Made by a program: the position numbers and the translations under genes. Positions 17,441 through 26,266 of a DNA stretch of 64,000 nt are shown piece after piece. The stretch covers positions 1,116,001-1,180,000 of the forward strand of contig CAWFCG010000003.1 in assembly GCA_963814315.1 (NCBI GenBank), in the 5' to 3' direction. Positions within the stretch are counted from its first letter, which is position 1; every line of letters begins with the position of its first letter. Origin of the DNA: JAFMJV01 sp963814315. Lineage in GTDB: Bacteria > Chloroflexota > Limnocylindria > Limnocylindrales > CSP1-4. The notes beneath the pieces were generated by a model. The model was given only the letters and a program-made list of their open reading frames with translations. It had not been told where the DNA came from and ran no database searches.

Positions 17441-18745
17441 CTACTTCTGGCCGGCCAGCGCGCGGCGACCGGGGTACACGGCGATGTCGCCGAGCTCGGC
17501 ATCGATCCGCAGCAGCCGGTTGTACTTGGCCACGCGCTCCGATCGCGACGGAGCGCCCGTCTTGATCTGACCGCTGTTGGTCGCCACCGCGAGGTCCGCG
17601 ATAGTGGTGTCCTCGGTCTCGCCGGAGCGGTGGCTGATGACCGCGCCCCAACCCTGGGCTCGTGCCATGTCGACCGTCTGCAGCGTCTCGCTGAGAGTGC
17701 CGATCTGGTTGAGCTTGATGAGGATAGCGTTGGCGGCCTCTTCCTCGATGCCGCGCGCCAACCGCTCCGGGTTGGTCACGAACAGGTCGTCACCTACCAG
17801 CTGGCAGCGGCTGCCGACCTTGGCCGTCAGCTGTGCCCAGCCCTTCCAGTCGTCCTCGGCGAGACCGTCCTCCAGGCTGACGATGGGGTAGCGGTCGATC
17901 CAGTCAGCCCAGAACTCCACCATCTCACTGGTCTTGAGCGAGCGGCCTTCCTTGGCCAGCCTGTAGGTGTACTCACCTTCGGCGTCGGGCTCACCGTCAA
18001 GGAGCTCGGTGGTGGCCGGGTCGAGTGCGATGGCGATCTGCTCGCCAGGCTTGTAGCCGGCACGCTCGACGGCCTTCAAGACGGTCTCGATGGCAGCCTG
18101 GTTGGACGGCAGGGTCGGTGCGAAGCCGCCCTCGTCGCCCTGGCCCGTGGCCAGGCCCTTGTCGTGCAGCTCCGCCTTCAGGGCGTGGAAGATCTCCGAG
18201 CCGGCGCGTAGTGCCTCGCCGAAGCTATCAAGACCCACCGGCATGACCATGAACTCCTGGAAGTCGGTGGAGTCCGCGGCATGCTGGCCGCCGTTCAGGA
18301 TGTTGAACATGGGCACCGGCATGGTCCAGGCGCCAGCACCGCCCAGATAGCGGTACAGCGGCAGCCCGTACGCCACCGAGGAGGCGTGGGCACAGGCCAG
18401 CGACACACCCAGGATGGCGTTGGCGCCGAGGTTGCCCTTGTTGGGAGTGCCATCAAGCTCGCGCAGCAGCGCGTCGATGGCGCCCTGGTCGGAGGCATCC
18501 TCGCCGAGGATCGCCGGGGCGATGGTCTCGACGACGTTGGTGACGGCCTGCTGCACGCCCTTGCCGTTGTAGCGCGACTTGTCACCATCGCGCAGCTCCA
18601 CAGCCTCGTGCGCACCGGTGGAGGCGCCAGAAGGCACCGCCGCCCGACCGACCGCGCCATCATCGAGGACGACGGTCACCTCGACCGTAGGATTGCCGCG
18701 CGAGTCGAGGATCTCTTGCGCGTCGATGTAGTCGATGAGCGTCAT
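17441..18745 (-). CDS. eno: Enolase
   Basis: Interconverts 2-phosphoglycerate and phosphoenolpyruvate with Mg2+. The 434-residue protein is full length and shows AQEILDSRGNPTVEV, PSGASTGAHEAVELRDGD, the metal and substrate region SLEDGLAEDDW, the signature ILIKLNQIGTLSET, and SHRSGETEDTTIADLAVA. Its ATG overlaps the pgk stop by one base (TGATG), so the two are translationally coupled. Fourth enzyme gene of the leftward ROK kinase-gap-pgk-eno series. Confidence 0.99.
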   Translation of the reverse strand: MTLIDYIDAQEILDSRGNPTVEVTVVLDDGAVGRAAVPSGASTGAHEAVELRDGDKSRYNGKGVQQAVTNVVETIAPAILGEDASDQGAIDALLRELDGTPNKGNLGANAILGVSLACAHASSVAYGLPLYRYLGGAGAWTMPVPMFNILNGGQHAADSTDFQEFMVMPVGLDSFGEALRAGSEIFHALKAELHDKGLATGQGDEGGFAPTLPSNQAAIETVLKAVERAGYKPGEQIAIALDPATTELLDGEPDAEGEYTYRLAKEGRSLKTSEMVEFWADWIDRYPIVSLEDGLAEDDWKGWAQLTAKVGSRCQLVGDDLFVTNPERLARGIEEEAANAILIKLNQIGTLSETLQTVDMARAQGWGAVISHRSGETEDTTIADLAVATNSGQIKTGAPSRSERVAKYNRLLRIDAELGDIAVYPGRRALAGQK

Positions 18746-19950
18746 CAGGCTCCCTCGCTCTGGCGGTCCTGGAGGACCTTGATACCGGGCAACTCGACGC
18801 CCTCGAGGAACTCGAGCGAAGCGCCACCGCCGGTGGAGATATGGGTGAAGCGCGACGTCAGGCCGAGCTCCTCGATGGCCGCCACGGAGTCACCGCCGCC
18901 GACCACCACGGAGGCGCCGGCATCACAGCGGTCGGCCAGCATGCGCGCGACCGAGCGCGTGCCATCGCCGAAGGTGGGGACTTCGAACACGCCCAACGGG
19001 CCGTTCCACAGGACCGTCTCGCAATCAGCCAACGCGGCCTCGAAAGCGACGATCGAATCGGGGCCGATGTCGACCGCGGACCACGAGTTGGGGATCTTCT
19101 TGACCGGCACGATCTTGTGCTCCGCGCCGCGAGTGACCTCTTTGGCCACCAGCACGTCAGTCGGGAGCAGCAGCTCGACACCCTTCTTCTCGGCCAACTT
19201 CATGATGCGCACCGCGTCCTCGACACGGTCCTTCTCAAGCAGGGACTTGCCGACGGTGTAGTCCTGCGCCACCAGGAAGGTGTTGGCCATGCCGCCGCCG
19301 ATGAGGAGCTTGTCGACACGCTCCAGGAGCGAGTCGAGCACCTTGATCTTGTCGGAGACCTTGGCACCGCCGATGATGGCGGCGAACGGCTTGCGCGGAT
19401 CCTCCAGCAGGCTGCTGAGGTTGCGGATCTCCCGCTCCATCAACAGCCCGGCGTAAGCGGGCAGGAGCTCAGCTACGCCCACGGTGCTGGCGTGCGCGCG
19501 ATGCGCCGTGCCGAAGGCATCGTTGACGTAGACGTCGCCGTAGGCCGCCAGCTGTGCCGCGAACTCGGGATCGTTGGCCTCTTCCTCAGCGTGGAAGCGG
19601 AGGTTCTCAAGCAGCAACAGCTGCCCGGGCTTCAGGCGGTTGACAGCATCGGTCGTGCCCAGGCCGATGGCATCGCCGGTGGCGGGGACCGGTCGGCCGA
19701 TGAGCTCGGAGAGGTGCTGCGCCACCGGGCGGAGGCGAAGCGAATCAGTGACCTTGCCCTTGGGTCGGCCAAGGTGGCTCATGAGCACGATGGAAGCGCC
19801 ATGCTCGAGCAGGTAGACGATGCTGGGGAGGGCAGCACGGATCCGGGAATCATCCCGGACCCGGCCATCCTCGATGGGGACATTGAAGTCGACTCGCATC
19901 AAGACGCGTTTGCCCTTGGAGTCGAAGTCCCGGATGGTGAGTTTCTCCAT
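18745..19950 (-). CDS. pgk: Phosphoglycerate kinase
   Basis: Transfers phosphate from 1,3-bisphosphoglycerate to ADP in lower glycolysis. The 401-residue enzyme has the N-terminal substrate motif RVDFNVPIEDGRVRDDSRI, SHLGRPKGK, FGTAHRAHAST, and the nucleotide-binding half (IIGGAKVSDKIKVLDSLL, NGPLGVFE, and the GGGDSVAA loop near the end). Starts at the ATG at 19950, 33 bases after gap, and overlaps eno by one base. Confidence 0.99.
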   Translation of the reverse strand: MEKLTIRDFDSKGKRVLMRVDFNVPIEDGRVRDDSRIRAALPSIVYLLEHGASIVLMSHLGRPKGKVTDSLRLRPVAQHLSELIGRPVPATGDAIGLGTTDAVNRLKPGQLLLLENLRFHAEEEANDPEFAAQLAAYGDVYVNDAFGTAHRAHASTVGVAELLPAYAGLLMEREIRNLSSLLEDPRKPFAAIIGGAKVSDKIKVLDSLLERVDKLLIGGGMANTFLVAQDYTVGKSLLEKDRVEDAVRIMKLAEKKGVELLLPTDVLVAKEVTRGAEHKIVPVKKIPNSWSAVDIGPDSIVAFEAALADCETVLWNGPLGVFEVPTFGDGTRSVARMLADRCDAGASVVVGGGDSVAAIEELGLTSRFTHISTGGGASLEFLEGVELPGIKVLQDRQSEGA

Positions 19951-19983
19951 GGTGGTGCCTGTATCCGTTCGGTCGGCCGACGC

Positions 19984-20991
19984 CTAGAGGCGCTCGCCCA
20001 TGTATTCGACCAGGTCAGCGACGCGGCAGCTGTAGCCCCACTCGTTGTCGTACCAGGCCAGCACCTTCACGAAGTTGCCGCCAAGGCTCATGGTGCTGGG
20101 CGCATCGATGATGGAGCTGCGCGCATCACCGCGGAAGTCAGACGAGACGAGCGGATCAGTCTCGACGCCGAGGATGCCCTTCATGGGACCGTCAGCGGCC
20201 GCCTGGAAGGCCGCGTTGAGCTCTTCGGCCGTTGCGTCCTTCTCCAGCTCTGCGGTGAAGTCGACGACGCTCACGGTGGGAGTCGGGACGCGCAGGCTGA
20301 AGCCGTCGAACTTGCCCTTGAGCTCAGGGATGACGAGCGCCAGCGCCTTGGCCGCACCGGTGGTGGTGGGGATGATGTTGAGCGCGGCGGCGCGGGCGCG
20401 GCGGGGGTCCTTGTGGTAGACGTCCAGCACCTTCTGGTCGTTGGTGTAGCTGTGTATGGTGTTCATCAGGCCGCGCTTGATGCCCCACCCGTCGTGGACG
20501 ACCTTGGCCGCGGGGGCCAGGCAGTTGGTGGTGCAGCTGGCATTGCTGATGACATGATGCTTGGAGGAGTCATAGACGCCCTCGTTGACGCCCAGCACGA
20601 TGGTGGCATCCTCGTTCTTGGCGGGAGCGCTGATGAGCACCTTCTTGGCGCCACCCTGGAGGTGGCCGGCGGCCTTGGTGGCGTCGGTGAAGATGCCGGT
20701 GGACTCGATGACGATGTCGACGCCAAGGTCACCCCACGGCAGCGCGGCAGGATCCTTCTCCTGCAGCACCTTGATCTCCTTGCCGTTGACGATGAGGGAC
20801 GACTCGGTGTGCTCGACGGTGCCATCGAAGGCGCCGTAGGTAGAGTCCCGCTGGAACAGCAGGGCGTTCAGTTCGACCGACATGAGGTCATTGATGGCGA
20901 CGACCTCTGCGCCGGGGGTGCGCTCGATGAGGGCCTTGAGCGACTGGCGGCCGATGCGGCCGAAGCCATTGATGCCGACCCGAGTAGTCAT
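19984..20991 (-). CDS. gap: Glyceraldehyde-3-phosphate dehydrogenase, type I
   Basis: Oxidises glyceraldehyde-3-phosphate to 1,3-bisphosphoglycerate. The 335-residue protein has the Rossmann start RVGINGFGRIGR, an Asp at residue 35 (AINDLM) consistent with NAD+ preference, the catalytic signature SNASCTTNCLAP with nucleophile Cys153, and WYDNEWGYSCRVADL at the end. A good AAGGAG site precedes the ATG at 20991. First of the tightly spaced gap-pgk-eno genes; the ROK kinase lies 120 bases upstream in the same direction. Confidence 0.99.
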   Translation of the reverse strand: MTTRVGINGFGRIGRQSLKALIERTPGAEVVAINDLMSVELNALLFQRDSTYGAFDGTVEHTESSLIVNGKEIKVLQEKDPAALPWGDLGVDIVIESTGIFTDATKAAGHLQGGAKKVLISAPAKNEDATIVLGVNEGVYDSSKHHVISNASCTTNCLAPAAKVVHDGWGIKRGLMNTIHSYTNDQKVLDVYHKDPRRARAAALNIIPTTTGAAKALALVIPELKGKFDGFSLRVPTPTVSVVDFTAELEKDATAEELNAAFQAAADGPMKGILGVETDPLVSSDFRGDARSSIIDAPSTMSLGGNFVKVLAWYDNEWGYSCRVADLVEYMGERL

Positions 20992-21111
20992 GGATGGGAC
21001 TCCTTGCTTGGCGCTACGCTCTGCCTCAGCGGTCGCGGAGGGAGCGAGCAGTTGTTCTGGTCGTCTGCCAGGTCGCCCTGAGTCGCGCGCGGCGGCTCCG
21101 GGTTCCTGACG

Positions 21112-22179
21112 CTATTTGGTGGCGTCCGCCGACACTGCGGCCGCGCCATGATGGTCCCTGCCGGCCGTCAAGTCCGGCAGGGCCGATGCGACGAGAGGTA
21201 CCGTGCCGATAAGCCCCACGTCGTCACCCAGGGCCGCCTGCACGACTCGCGCACGCTCGCCCTGGATCCTGAACGCCGACTCAGCCACGGCTTTCCTGGC
21301 CGGCGCGATCAGCTTGTCCCCCCACGCGAGCGTGATACCACCGCCAAGGATGACCGCATCCGGGCCGAAGACGTTGACGATGGAGACCACCGCCACAGCC
21401 ACAGCCCGTCGGGCACGCTCAAGTATGACGCCTGCGGCCGGATCGCCCAAGTCGGCCGCTCGGGAGACGTGGACCGCGGTCAGCGGCGCTGGAGCGATCT
21501 GGGCCACGATGCGCGCCAGCTCGGGTGCATCTTCACCGGCTTCGAGCGCAGCGAGGGCGTTGGCGACGATGCCGGTACCGCTGGCGAACGCCTCCAAGTG
21601 GCCAACACCGCCACAGCCGCAGAGCGGCCCATTCATGTCCACCGTCATGTGGCCCAGCTCACCCGCGACACCATCAGGGCCGACGATGGGGCGCCCGCCA
21701 CTCAGCGCCGCGCCGCCGACGCCGGTCGAGATGGTCAGGTAGATGAGGTCGCCACTACCTCCACCGGCGCCAAAGTCACGCTCGCCAAGGATGTTGACGT
21801 TGGTGTCCTTGCCCAGCGCCCAGGGCAGGCCCAGCGCAGCACCGATGGTCGGGGCCAACGGATAGCCCCACCACTCACCGCGCAGGTTGGGCGGATCGAT
21901 GAGCGTCCCGGTACGGGGGTCCAGCGGGCCGGGCGCAGCGATGCCGACGGCGATCGGCTCGGCCCCACCGGCGGCGAGGTGTTCGGCACGAGCTTCACGC
22001 AGCAGCTCCAGGCAGTAGTCGATGACCGCCGACATGCCGGCAGCCATGGGTGTCGACCCAGCATGGCGAACCGTGAGCTCACCCTCAGGGGTGACCACCG
22101 CGGCGCGCGCGTTGGTGCCACCAAGGTCCAACGCCAATACTGGTCCGCGAAGGCGCGCACGTGAGAAGTCGGTCGACAT
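21112..22179 (-). CDS. ROK family sugar kinase (probable glucokinase)
   Basis: A 355-residue ROK protein from the ATG at 22179 (the frame is open further upstream but that part crosses a hairpin and is not protein-like). Phosphate-1 motif ALDLGGTNARAAVV, then GIAAPGPLDPRTG, GKDTNVNILGERDFG, TISTGVGGAALSGG with the catalytic region, and GELGHMTVDMNGPLCGCGGVGHLEAFASG, the ROK zinc loop. The loop has His and two Cys, but the usual last Cys (CxCGxxGC) is a His. No N-terminal winged helix, so it is an enzyme and not a ROK repressor. Its place before gap-pgk-eno supports glucokinase, by context only. Confidence 0.88.
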   Translation of the reverse strand: MSTDFSRARLRGPVLALDLGGTNARAAVVTPEGELTVRHAGSTPMAAGMSAVIDYCLELLREARAEHLAAGGAEPIAVGIAAPGPLDPRTGTLIDPPNLRGEWWGYPLAPTIGAALGLPWALGKDTNVNILGERDFGAGGGSGDLIYLTISTGVGGAALSGGRPIVGPDGVAGELGHMTVDMNGPLCGCGGVGHLEAFASGTGIVANALAALEAGEDAPELARIVAQIAPAPLTAVHVSRAADLGDPAAGVILERARRAVAVAVVSIVNVFGPDAVILGGGITLAWGDKLIAPARKAVAESAFRIQGERARVVQAALGDDVGLIGTVPLVASALPDLTAGRDHHGAAAVSADATK

Positions 22180-22227
22180 GGATGGATCTCGTGGCTGTTC
22201 GGTCAGCCACCAGTCTAGAGATAGCAA

Positions 22228-22256
22228 GTGACCCCGGTCGGGTCGACCGGGGTCAC
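22228..22256 (-). terminator. Hairpin between the DUF5679 gene and the ROK kinase
   Basis: A perfect 13-bp inverted repeat, GTGACCCCGGTCG (22228-22240) and CGACCGGGGTCAC (22244-22256), with a 3-base loop. On the minus strand it lies 24 bases after the DUF5679 stop and is followed by TTGCT, a weak T-tract. It probably ends the DUF5679 transcript and insulates the glycolytic run. Confidence 0.75.
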
Positions 22257-22279
22257 GAGTTCGCGTCAGAGAGAAGGAG

Positions 22280-22420
22280 TCAGCCGCCGATGCGGAAGAC
22301 GCTGCCCCCACACTTGGGGCACGTGCCCTTGGTCGCGGGCTTGCCATTCTTCATGGTGATCTTCTGCGGGTTCTGGATCTCGACCTTCTGCTTGTCCTTG
22401 ACGCAATATGCCTCGGCCAT
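22280..22420 (-). CDS. DUF5679 zinc-ribbon mini-protein
   Basis: A 46-residue reading frame starting MAEAYCVKDKQKVEIQNPQK and ending TCPKCGGSVFRIGG, a clear match to the DUF5679 family as I know it. One N-terminal cysteine and a CPKC pair could coordinate zinc; basic residues dominate. A perfect AGGAGG site lies 6 bases before the ATG at 22420, so it is well translated. Family function is unknown. It follows the nucleoside phosphorylase gene in the same direction by about 110 bases and is closed by the hairpin at 22228. Confidence 0.9.
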   Translation of the reverse strand: MAEAYCVKDKQKVEIQNPQKITMKNGKPATKGTCPKCGGSVFRIGG

Positions 22421-22528
22421 CTTGGTCCTCCTATCCCTCCGAGCGTGAGATGGTGCTCGGTTCCCTCGTGGGCTCGATCATCTGCCGAGCCTCGGTGGTG
22501 AACAGCGGTGTTGCCATTCCTGACTCTA

Positions 22529-23386
22529 TTAGGTTGCCATCTTCGGCGCCCAGTGTGAGGGACGCCAGTGCAACTCGCCTGAACGAACCTGTTGTGCGTC
22601 CATCTCGGCGAGCACATGCAGGGCCTCCAGGCCCGTTTCGATGAGGCCGGCCTCCGCCGCAGCCTGCTGGTCCGCGGTCACGAAGGCGCCGCTGGTGCGC
22701 TGTGCGAAGGCCGTGCACACAACGCCCGCGCGACAGCCAGCCAAGGCCGCCAGCGTCAACACGGCCGACGCTTCCATCTCGAAGTTGACCACGCCCTGCG
22801 CGGCCATGCGCGCGGCGAGATCAGGGTAGCGGATGGGCAGTTGCGGGATGGGCCGACCCTGCGGCCCGTAGAAGCCCGGTGCGGTGGCGGTCAGACCCAC
22901 ATGGGCGCGCTGGCCTGTGCGAGCCGCCGCCTCCACCAGGGCCGCCACGGCGGCGTAGTCGGCCACCGCTGGATAGCCGTCATCGACGTAGAAGCTGGTC
23001 GTCGATTCAAGGCGGACCGCGCCACTGCTGATGACCAGGTCGCCCAGGGCGATCTCCTCACGCAGCACACCACAGGAACCGATGCGGATGAAGGTCGGTT
23101 TGCGCGCCGCGATGGCCAGGATCTCGGCGATCACGATCTCGACGTTGTCGGTGCCGATCCCGGTAGCCACGACGGAGATGCGCAGGCCCTTGTGCGTGCC
23201 GGTCACGGAGTTGAACTCACGATGGCGCCGGTGCACCTCGACAGCGTCGAGCAGGCCGGCGATGAAGTCGCTGCGATCGGGATCGCCGGGGAGCAGGATG
23301 TAATCAGCGATCTCGCCGGGAGCGAGGTCGATGTGGTACTGGCGGTCCGTGTCGGGCAGCGTGACCAGCGGGTCCGCGTCAGGCAC
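22529..23386 (-). CDS. Nucleoside phosphorylase (uridine phosphorylase-like)
   Basis: PNP/UDP family enzyme cleaving nucleosides with phosphate to base and ribose-1-phosphate. About 285 residues from the GTG at 23386, chosen because GGAGG sits 5-9 bases upstream; the longer frame has an unlikely Arg-rich leader. Motifs: YILLPGDPDRSDFIAGLL (phosphate site), VVATGIGTDNVEIVIAE, FIRIGSCGVL, and VVNFEMEASAVLTLAALAG, the active-site Glu-Met-Glu segment. This pattern suits the uridine phosphorylase branch, but base preference cannot be fixed from sequence. It probably acts in salvage. Divergent from gmhA. Confidence 0.87.
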   Translation of the reverse strand: MPDADPLVTLPDTDRQYHIDLAPGEIADYILLPGDPDRSDFIAGLLDAVEVHRRHREFNSVTGTHKGLRISVVATGIGTDNVEIVIAEILAIAARKPTFIRIGSCGVLREEIALGDLVISSGAVRLESTTSFYVDDGYPAVADYAAVAALVEAAARTGQRAHVGLTATAPGFYGPQGRPIPQLPIRYPDLAARMAAQGVVNFEMEASAVLTLAALAGCRAGVVCTAFAQRTSGAFVTADQQAAAEAGLIETGLEALHVLAEMDAQQVRSGELHWRPSHWAPKMAT

Positions 23387-23598
23387 GACGCCTCCTTCGT
23401 TCCACCTCGGCCGGCGCGAGGGCTGCGCGGAACGATAGTGACCGGCGAGCGAGCGTGCAAGTCGGATTCTCAAGCCGGTGGTCAGGGCCTCTCCCGGTCA
23501 GCCGTCCTGGACTGCCTCGCATAGCGGCCCTGTGGCTCCCGGTTCGGTCGTCCCGACCTCCCCCTGTCGACCGTCCGCGGAGCGCCTACGATGACAGC

Positions 23599-24189
23599 AT
23601 GGTTGACCAGTACCCGAGTCTCGCCGCCATCCTCGATGAGCACCTCGCGGTCGCCTCTGCGACACGCGCGCACCTGCTCCCTGCCATCGCCGGGCTGGCT
23701 GCCGACATCATCGCGGCCGTCGATGGCGCCGGCAAGCTCATCGTGTTCGGCAACGGCGGAAGTGCGGCCGACGCGCAACACTTCGCAGGTGAACTCACGG
23801 GGCATTACAAGCGCGACCGACGACCATTGCCGGCCATCGCCCTGACCACGGACTCGTCGGTGCTGACCGCCATCGCCAACGACTACAGCTACGCGGATGT
23901 GTTCGCACGCCAGGTCGAGGCGCTTTGTGGGACGGCCGACGTGGTGGTTGGTATCAGCACCTCAGGCAATGCCGAGAACGTCATCCGGGGCATCGTCGCG
24001 GCGCGCCAGCGAGGTGCGTCCACGTGGGCGCTGACGGGCGCCAACGCCGGGCAACTGGCTGCGGTGGCCGAGCACGTCATGCCTGTGCCGTCCGACGCCA
24101 CGGCACGCATCCAGGAGATGCACATCACCATCATCCACGCTGTCTCGGAGCTGGTGGATGCCCATGCTGCCGGTGAGGCACCGACCTGA
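23599..24189 (+). CDS. gmhA: Phosphoheptose isomerase (SIS domain)
   Basis: A 196-residue single SIS-domain protein from the ATG at 23599. LIVFGNGGSAADAQHFAGELTGHYKRDRRPLPAIALTTDSSVLTAIANDYSYADVFARQVEAL and VGISTSGNAENVI match GmhA (sedoheptulose-7-phosphate to glycero-manno-heptose-7-phosphate), including the Asn-Asp-Tyr segment and the closing helix (RIQEMHITIIHAVSELVD). No other heptose genes (hldE, gmhB) are nearby, so the end product here is unknown; it may feed S-layer or exopolysaccharide sugars. The longer frame from 23455 has no ribosome site. It is convergent with the methyltransferase 16 bases away. Confidence 0.88.
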   Translation: MVDQYPSLAAILDEHLAVASATRAHLLPAIAGLAADIIAAVDGAGKLIVFGNGGSAADAQHFAGELTGHYKRDRRPLPAIALTTDSSVLTAIANDYSYADVFARQVEALCGTADVVVGISTSGNAENVIRGIVAARQRGASTWALTGANAGQLAAVAEHVMPVPSDATARIQEMHITIIHAVSELVDAHAAGEAPT

Positions 24190-24205
24190 GCCCGCACCAC
24201 CCATC

Positions 24206-25291
24206 TCAGTAGAGCCGGTAGAAACGCCAGAAGTCGGTCTCGATGGGCAGGACCTCGATGTCCTCAAAGCCGGCCTCGCGCGCGTATCGACGGAGCGTGT
24301 CGGGCCGCATGACCGTGCCCGTTCCCACCGAGTGCCCCTGTGACATGCCATCGGGCAGGCAGATGAAATTGGAGAACCCGTACATCAGGTGCTCGATCTC
24401 GTCAGCGTTGGGCGAGAACGACTCGGAGACGCGCTCGTCCATCACTACCACCAGGCCGTCGTCCCCGGCCAGCCGCTTCATCGTGCGCAGGACCGAGACC
24501 GGGTCGGGCAAGTCATGGATGCACTCGAAAGCGGTGACCAGGTCGTAGCAGCCTTCGATCGAGGGGTCGCCCGCATCCGTGGCGTGGAAGCGGACCCGAT
24601 CCGAGACCCCGGCCTCCTTGGCATTGGTGACTGCGGCGGCGATCGATGGCTCGTCGAGATCGAAGCCGTCCACTTCCACACTCGGGTAGCCTCGCGCCAG
24701 AGCGATGGCCGACCAGCCGTAGCCACAACCGACGTCCGCCACGCGACCGCCTGCCCGCAGACGCTGGGCGATGGGCTCGATGCGGCCGAACCACTCCTCC
24801 GCCAGCAGGTTGTGGAAGAAGGGGCGGTTCATGTCGCCCTGCGACTCGCGCATGTCGTGGCCGAAGGCGTCCCAAGGTACGCCCGAGCCTTGACGATGCG
24901 CTTCGGCGATGTCCTCGAGCTTGGCACCGGCGGCCGAGATCATGCGCGCTAGCGGTGCGACGTAGGCGATGCTGGTGTGGTCCGTCAGCGCCTCGATGTG
25001 AGCGGCAGGGAGGGAGAACCGGCGCGGCTCATCCACGGCGGCATGAAGGTAGCCGGCCACGGCCTGCAACTCCAGCCACTCGCGGGTATAGCGCTCGCTG
25101 GTGCCGGCGTGCCGTGCCAGCTCAGATGGCGTCAGCGGCCCATGCTCGGCTAGCTGGTCGTAGTAGCCGAGCCTGTCGCCGATGTAGATCGCGAACACGT
25201 CGAGCGTGCCCAAGATCGACTCGAAGACCTTCTCGCCAATCCCATCGGGCGAGGCTGCAGCGGCAGTGTCACGTACGTCGGGGGTCGGCAT
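24206..25291 (-). CDS. Class I SAM-dependent methyltransferase with N-terminal winged helix
   Basis: A 361-residue protein. Residues about 20-100 form a winged-helix dimerisation-like domain (LGYYDQLAEHGPLTPSELARHAGTSERYTREWLELQAVAGYL), as in small-molecule O-methyltransferases and Rv2258c-like proteins. The catalytic domain has motif I VADVGCGYGWSAIALA, an acidic loop GFDLDEPSI, and TAFECIHDLPDPVSVLRTMKRLAGDDGLVVVMDE. The C-terminus (FWRFYRLY) is aromatic. Substrate unknown. It is monocistronic in appearance, convergent with gmhA, and follows the ABC transporter region by about 110 bases. Confidence 0.85.
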   Translation of the reverse strand: MPTPDVRDTAAAASPDGIGEKVFESILGTLDVFAIYIGDRLGYYDQLAEHGPLTPSELARHAGTSERYTREWLELQAVAGYLHAAVDEPRRFSLPAAHIEALTDHTSIAYVAPLARMISAAGAKLEDIAEAHRQGSGVPWDAFGHDMRESQGDMNRPFFHNLLAEEWFGRIEPIAQRLRAGGRVADVGCGYGWSAIALARGYPSVEVDGFDLDEPSIAAAVTNAKEAGVSDRVRFHATDAGDPSIEGCYDLVTAFECIHDLPDPVSVLRTMKRLAGDDGLVVVMDERVSESFSPNADEIEHLMYGFSNFICLPDGMSQGHSVGTGTVMRPDTLRRYAREAGFEDIEVLPIETDFWRFYRLY

Positions 25292-25402
25292 GTGGCTCCT
25301 CTCAGTTCGAAGTGCCCCCCGATACGGGTGACTCTACTCCCCAGTGCCACACGTGGACCAGCCACGCACACGACCAAGAAGAGCGCCGAGCAGCCGACCT
25401 GT

Positions 25403-26266
25403 TCAGTCGGTAGGCCCGTCCAGACCGGGCTGATGCCGCGCTCCGACCATGTACTCCACGATCTCGGTCGTGTTGGTCTCGCTCGTGGCCACCTCTGCCA
25501 CCTTTCGGCCGCGGTGCATGACGATGATGCGGTCGGTGGCAGCGAAGACGTCGGGCAGTGTGTGCGAGATGAAGACGACCGGCACTCCTTGTGATTTGAG
25601 CGTACCGATGAGCTGCATGACCTTGCGCTGCTCGGGCACACCGAGGTTGTTGGTGGGCTCGTCCATGATCATCATCTGCGCGTTCCAATAGACCGCGCGG
25701 GCGATCGCGACCGCCTGGCGCTGACCACCCGACAGCTTCTCGATCTCCAGCTTCATGCGTGGGATCTTGATGTCCAGGCTGTCGAGGACCTCGGTCGACT
25801 CGGCACGCATCTTCTTGTCATCCAGGGACTTGACGGTCCCGAAGAGGTAGCGGTTCTTGAGCTCGCGACCGAGGAAGATGTTGGCCGCCACATCCAGATT
25901 GCCCGCCAGAGCCAGATCCTGGTAGATCGTCTCGATACCAGCGCGACGCGCTTCGATGGGGCGCGAGAAGCGAACCTGCTCGCCCTTGAAGATGATGCGG
26001 CCAGCGTCGGGATGATAGACACCCGAGACGCACTTGATGAGCGTGGACTTGCCGGCGCCGTTGTCACCGACGAGGCCGACGACCTCGCCGGGGTAGATAT
26101 CCAGGCTGACGTCATCGACGGCGGTCAGGCCGCCGAAGCGCTTGACCATGTTGCGCACCGAGAGGGCAGGGTCACCGTCTGGCACAGGCGCCGGCCCCGA
26201 TCCGGTGGTCATGGCGGACCCCCCGGGCTGCTCCATGCCAGACCCCTCGAATAGCTGCTGCGTCAT
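25403..26266 (-). CDS. Sugar ABC transporter ATP-binding protein (FrcA type)
   Basis: ATPase of a CUT2-type carbohydrate importer. One ABC domain in 287 residues: Walker A GLVGDNGAGKSTLIK, Q-loop TIYQDLAL, signature LSGGQRQAVAIARA, Walker B MMIMDEPTNNLG, H-loop FISHTLPDV. RbsA/XylG proteins carry two fused domains; the single domain matches FrcA-like importers, where it homodimerises. It overlaps the permease gene by four bases (ATGA). The first 30 residues are low complexity, so a downstream ATG is possible. Confidence 0.93.
   Translation of the reverse strand: MTQQLFEGSGMEQPGGSAMTTGSGPAPVPDGDPALSVRNMVKRFGGLTAVDDVSLDIYPGEVVGLVGDNGAGKSTLIKCVSGVYHPDAGRIIFKGEQVRFSRPIEARRAGIETIYQDLALAGNLDVAANIFLGRELKNRYLFGTVKSLDDKKMRAESTEVLDSLDIKIPRMKLEIEKLSGGQRQAVAIARAVYWNAQMMIMDEPTNNLGVPEQRKVMQLIGTLKSQGVPVVFISHTLPDVFAATDRIIVMHRGRKVAEVATSETNTTEIVEYMVGARHQPGLDGPTD

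Noticed and set aside
18841..21081. 746-residue open frame opposite pgk and gap
   Set aside because: It is antisense to two full-length glycolytic enzymes and its low-complexity His/Asp/Gly composition is typical of a GC-rich shadow frame.
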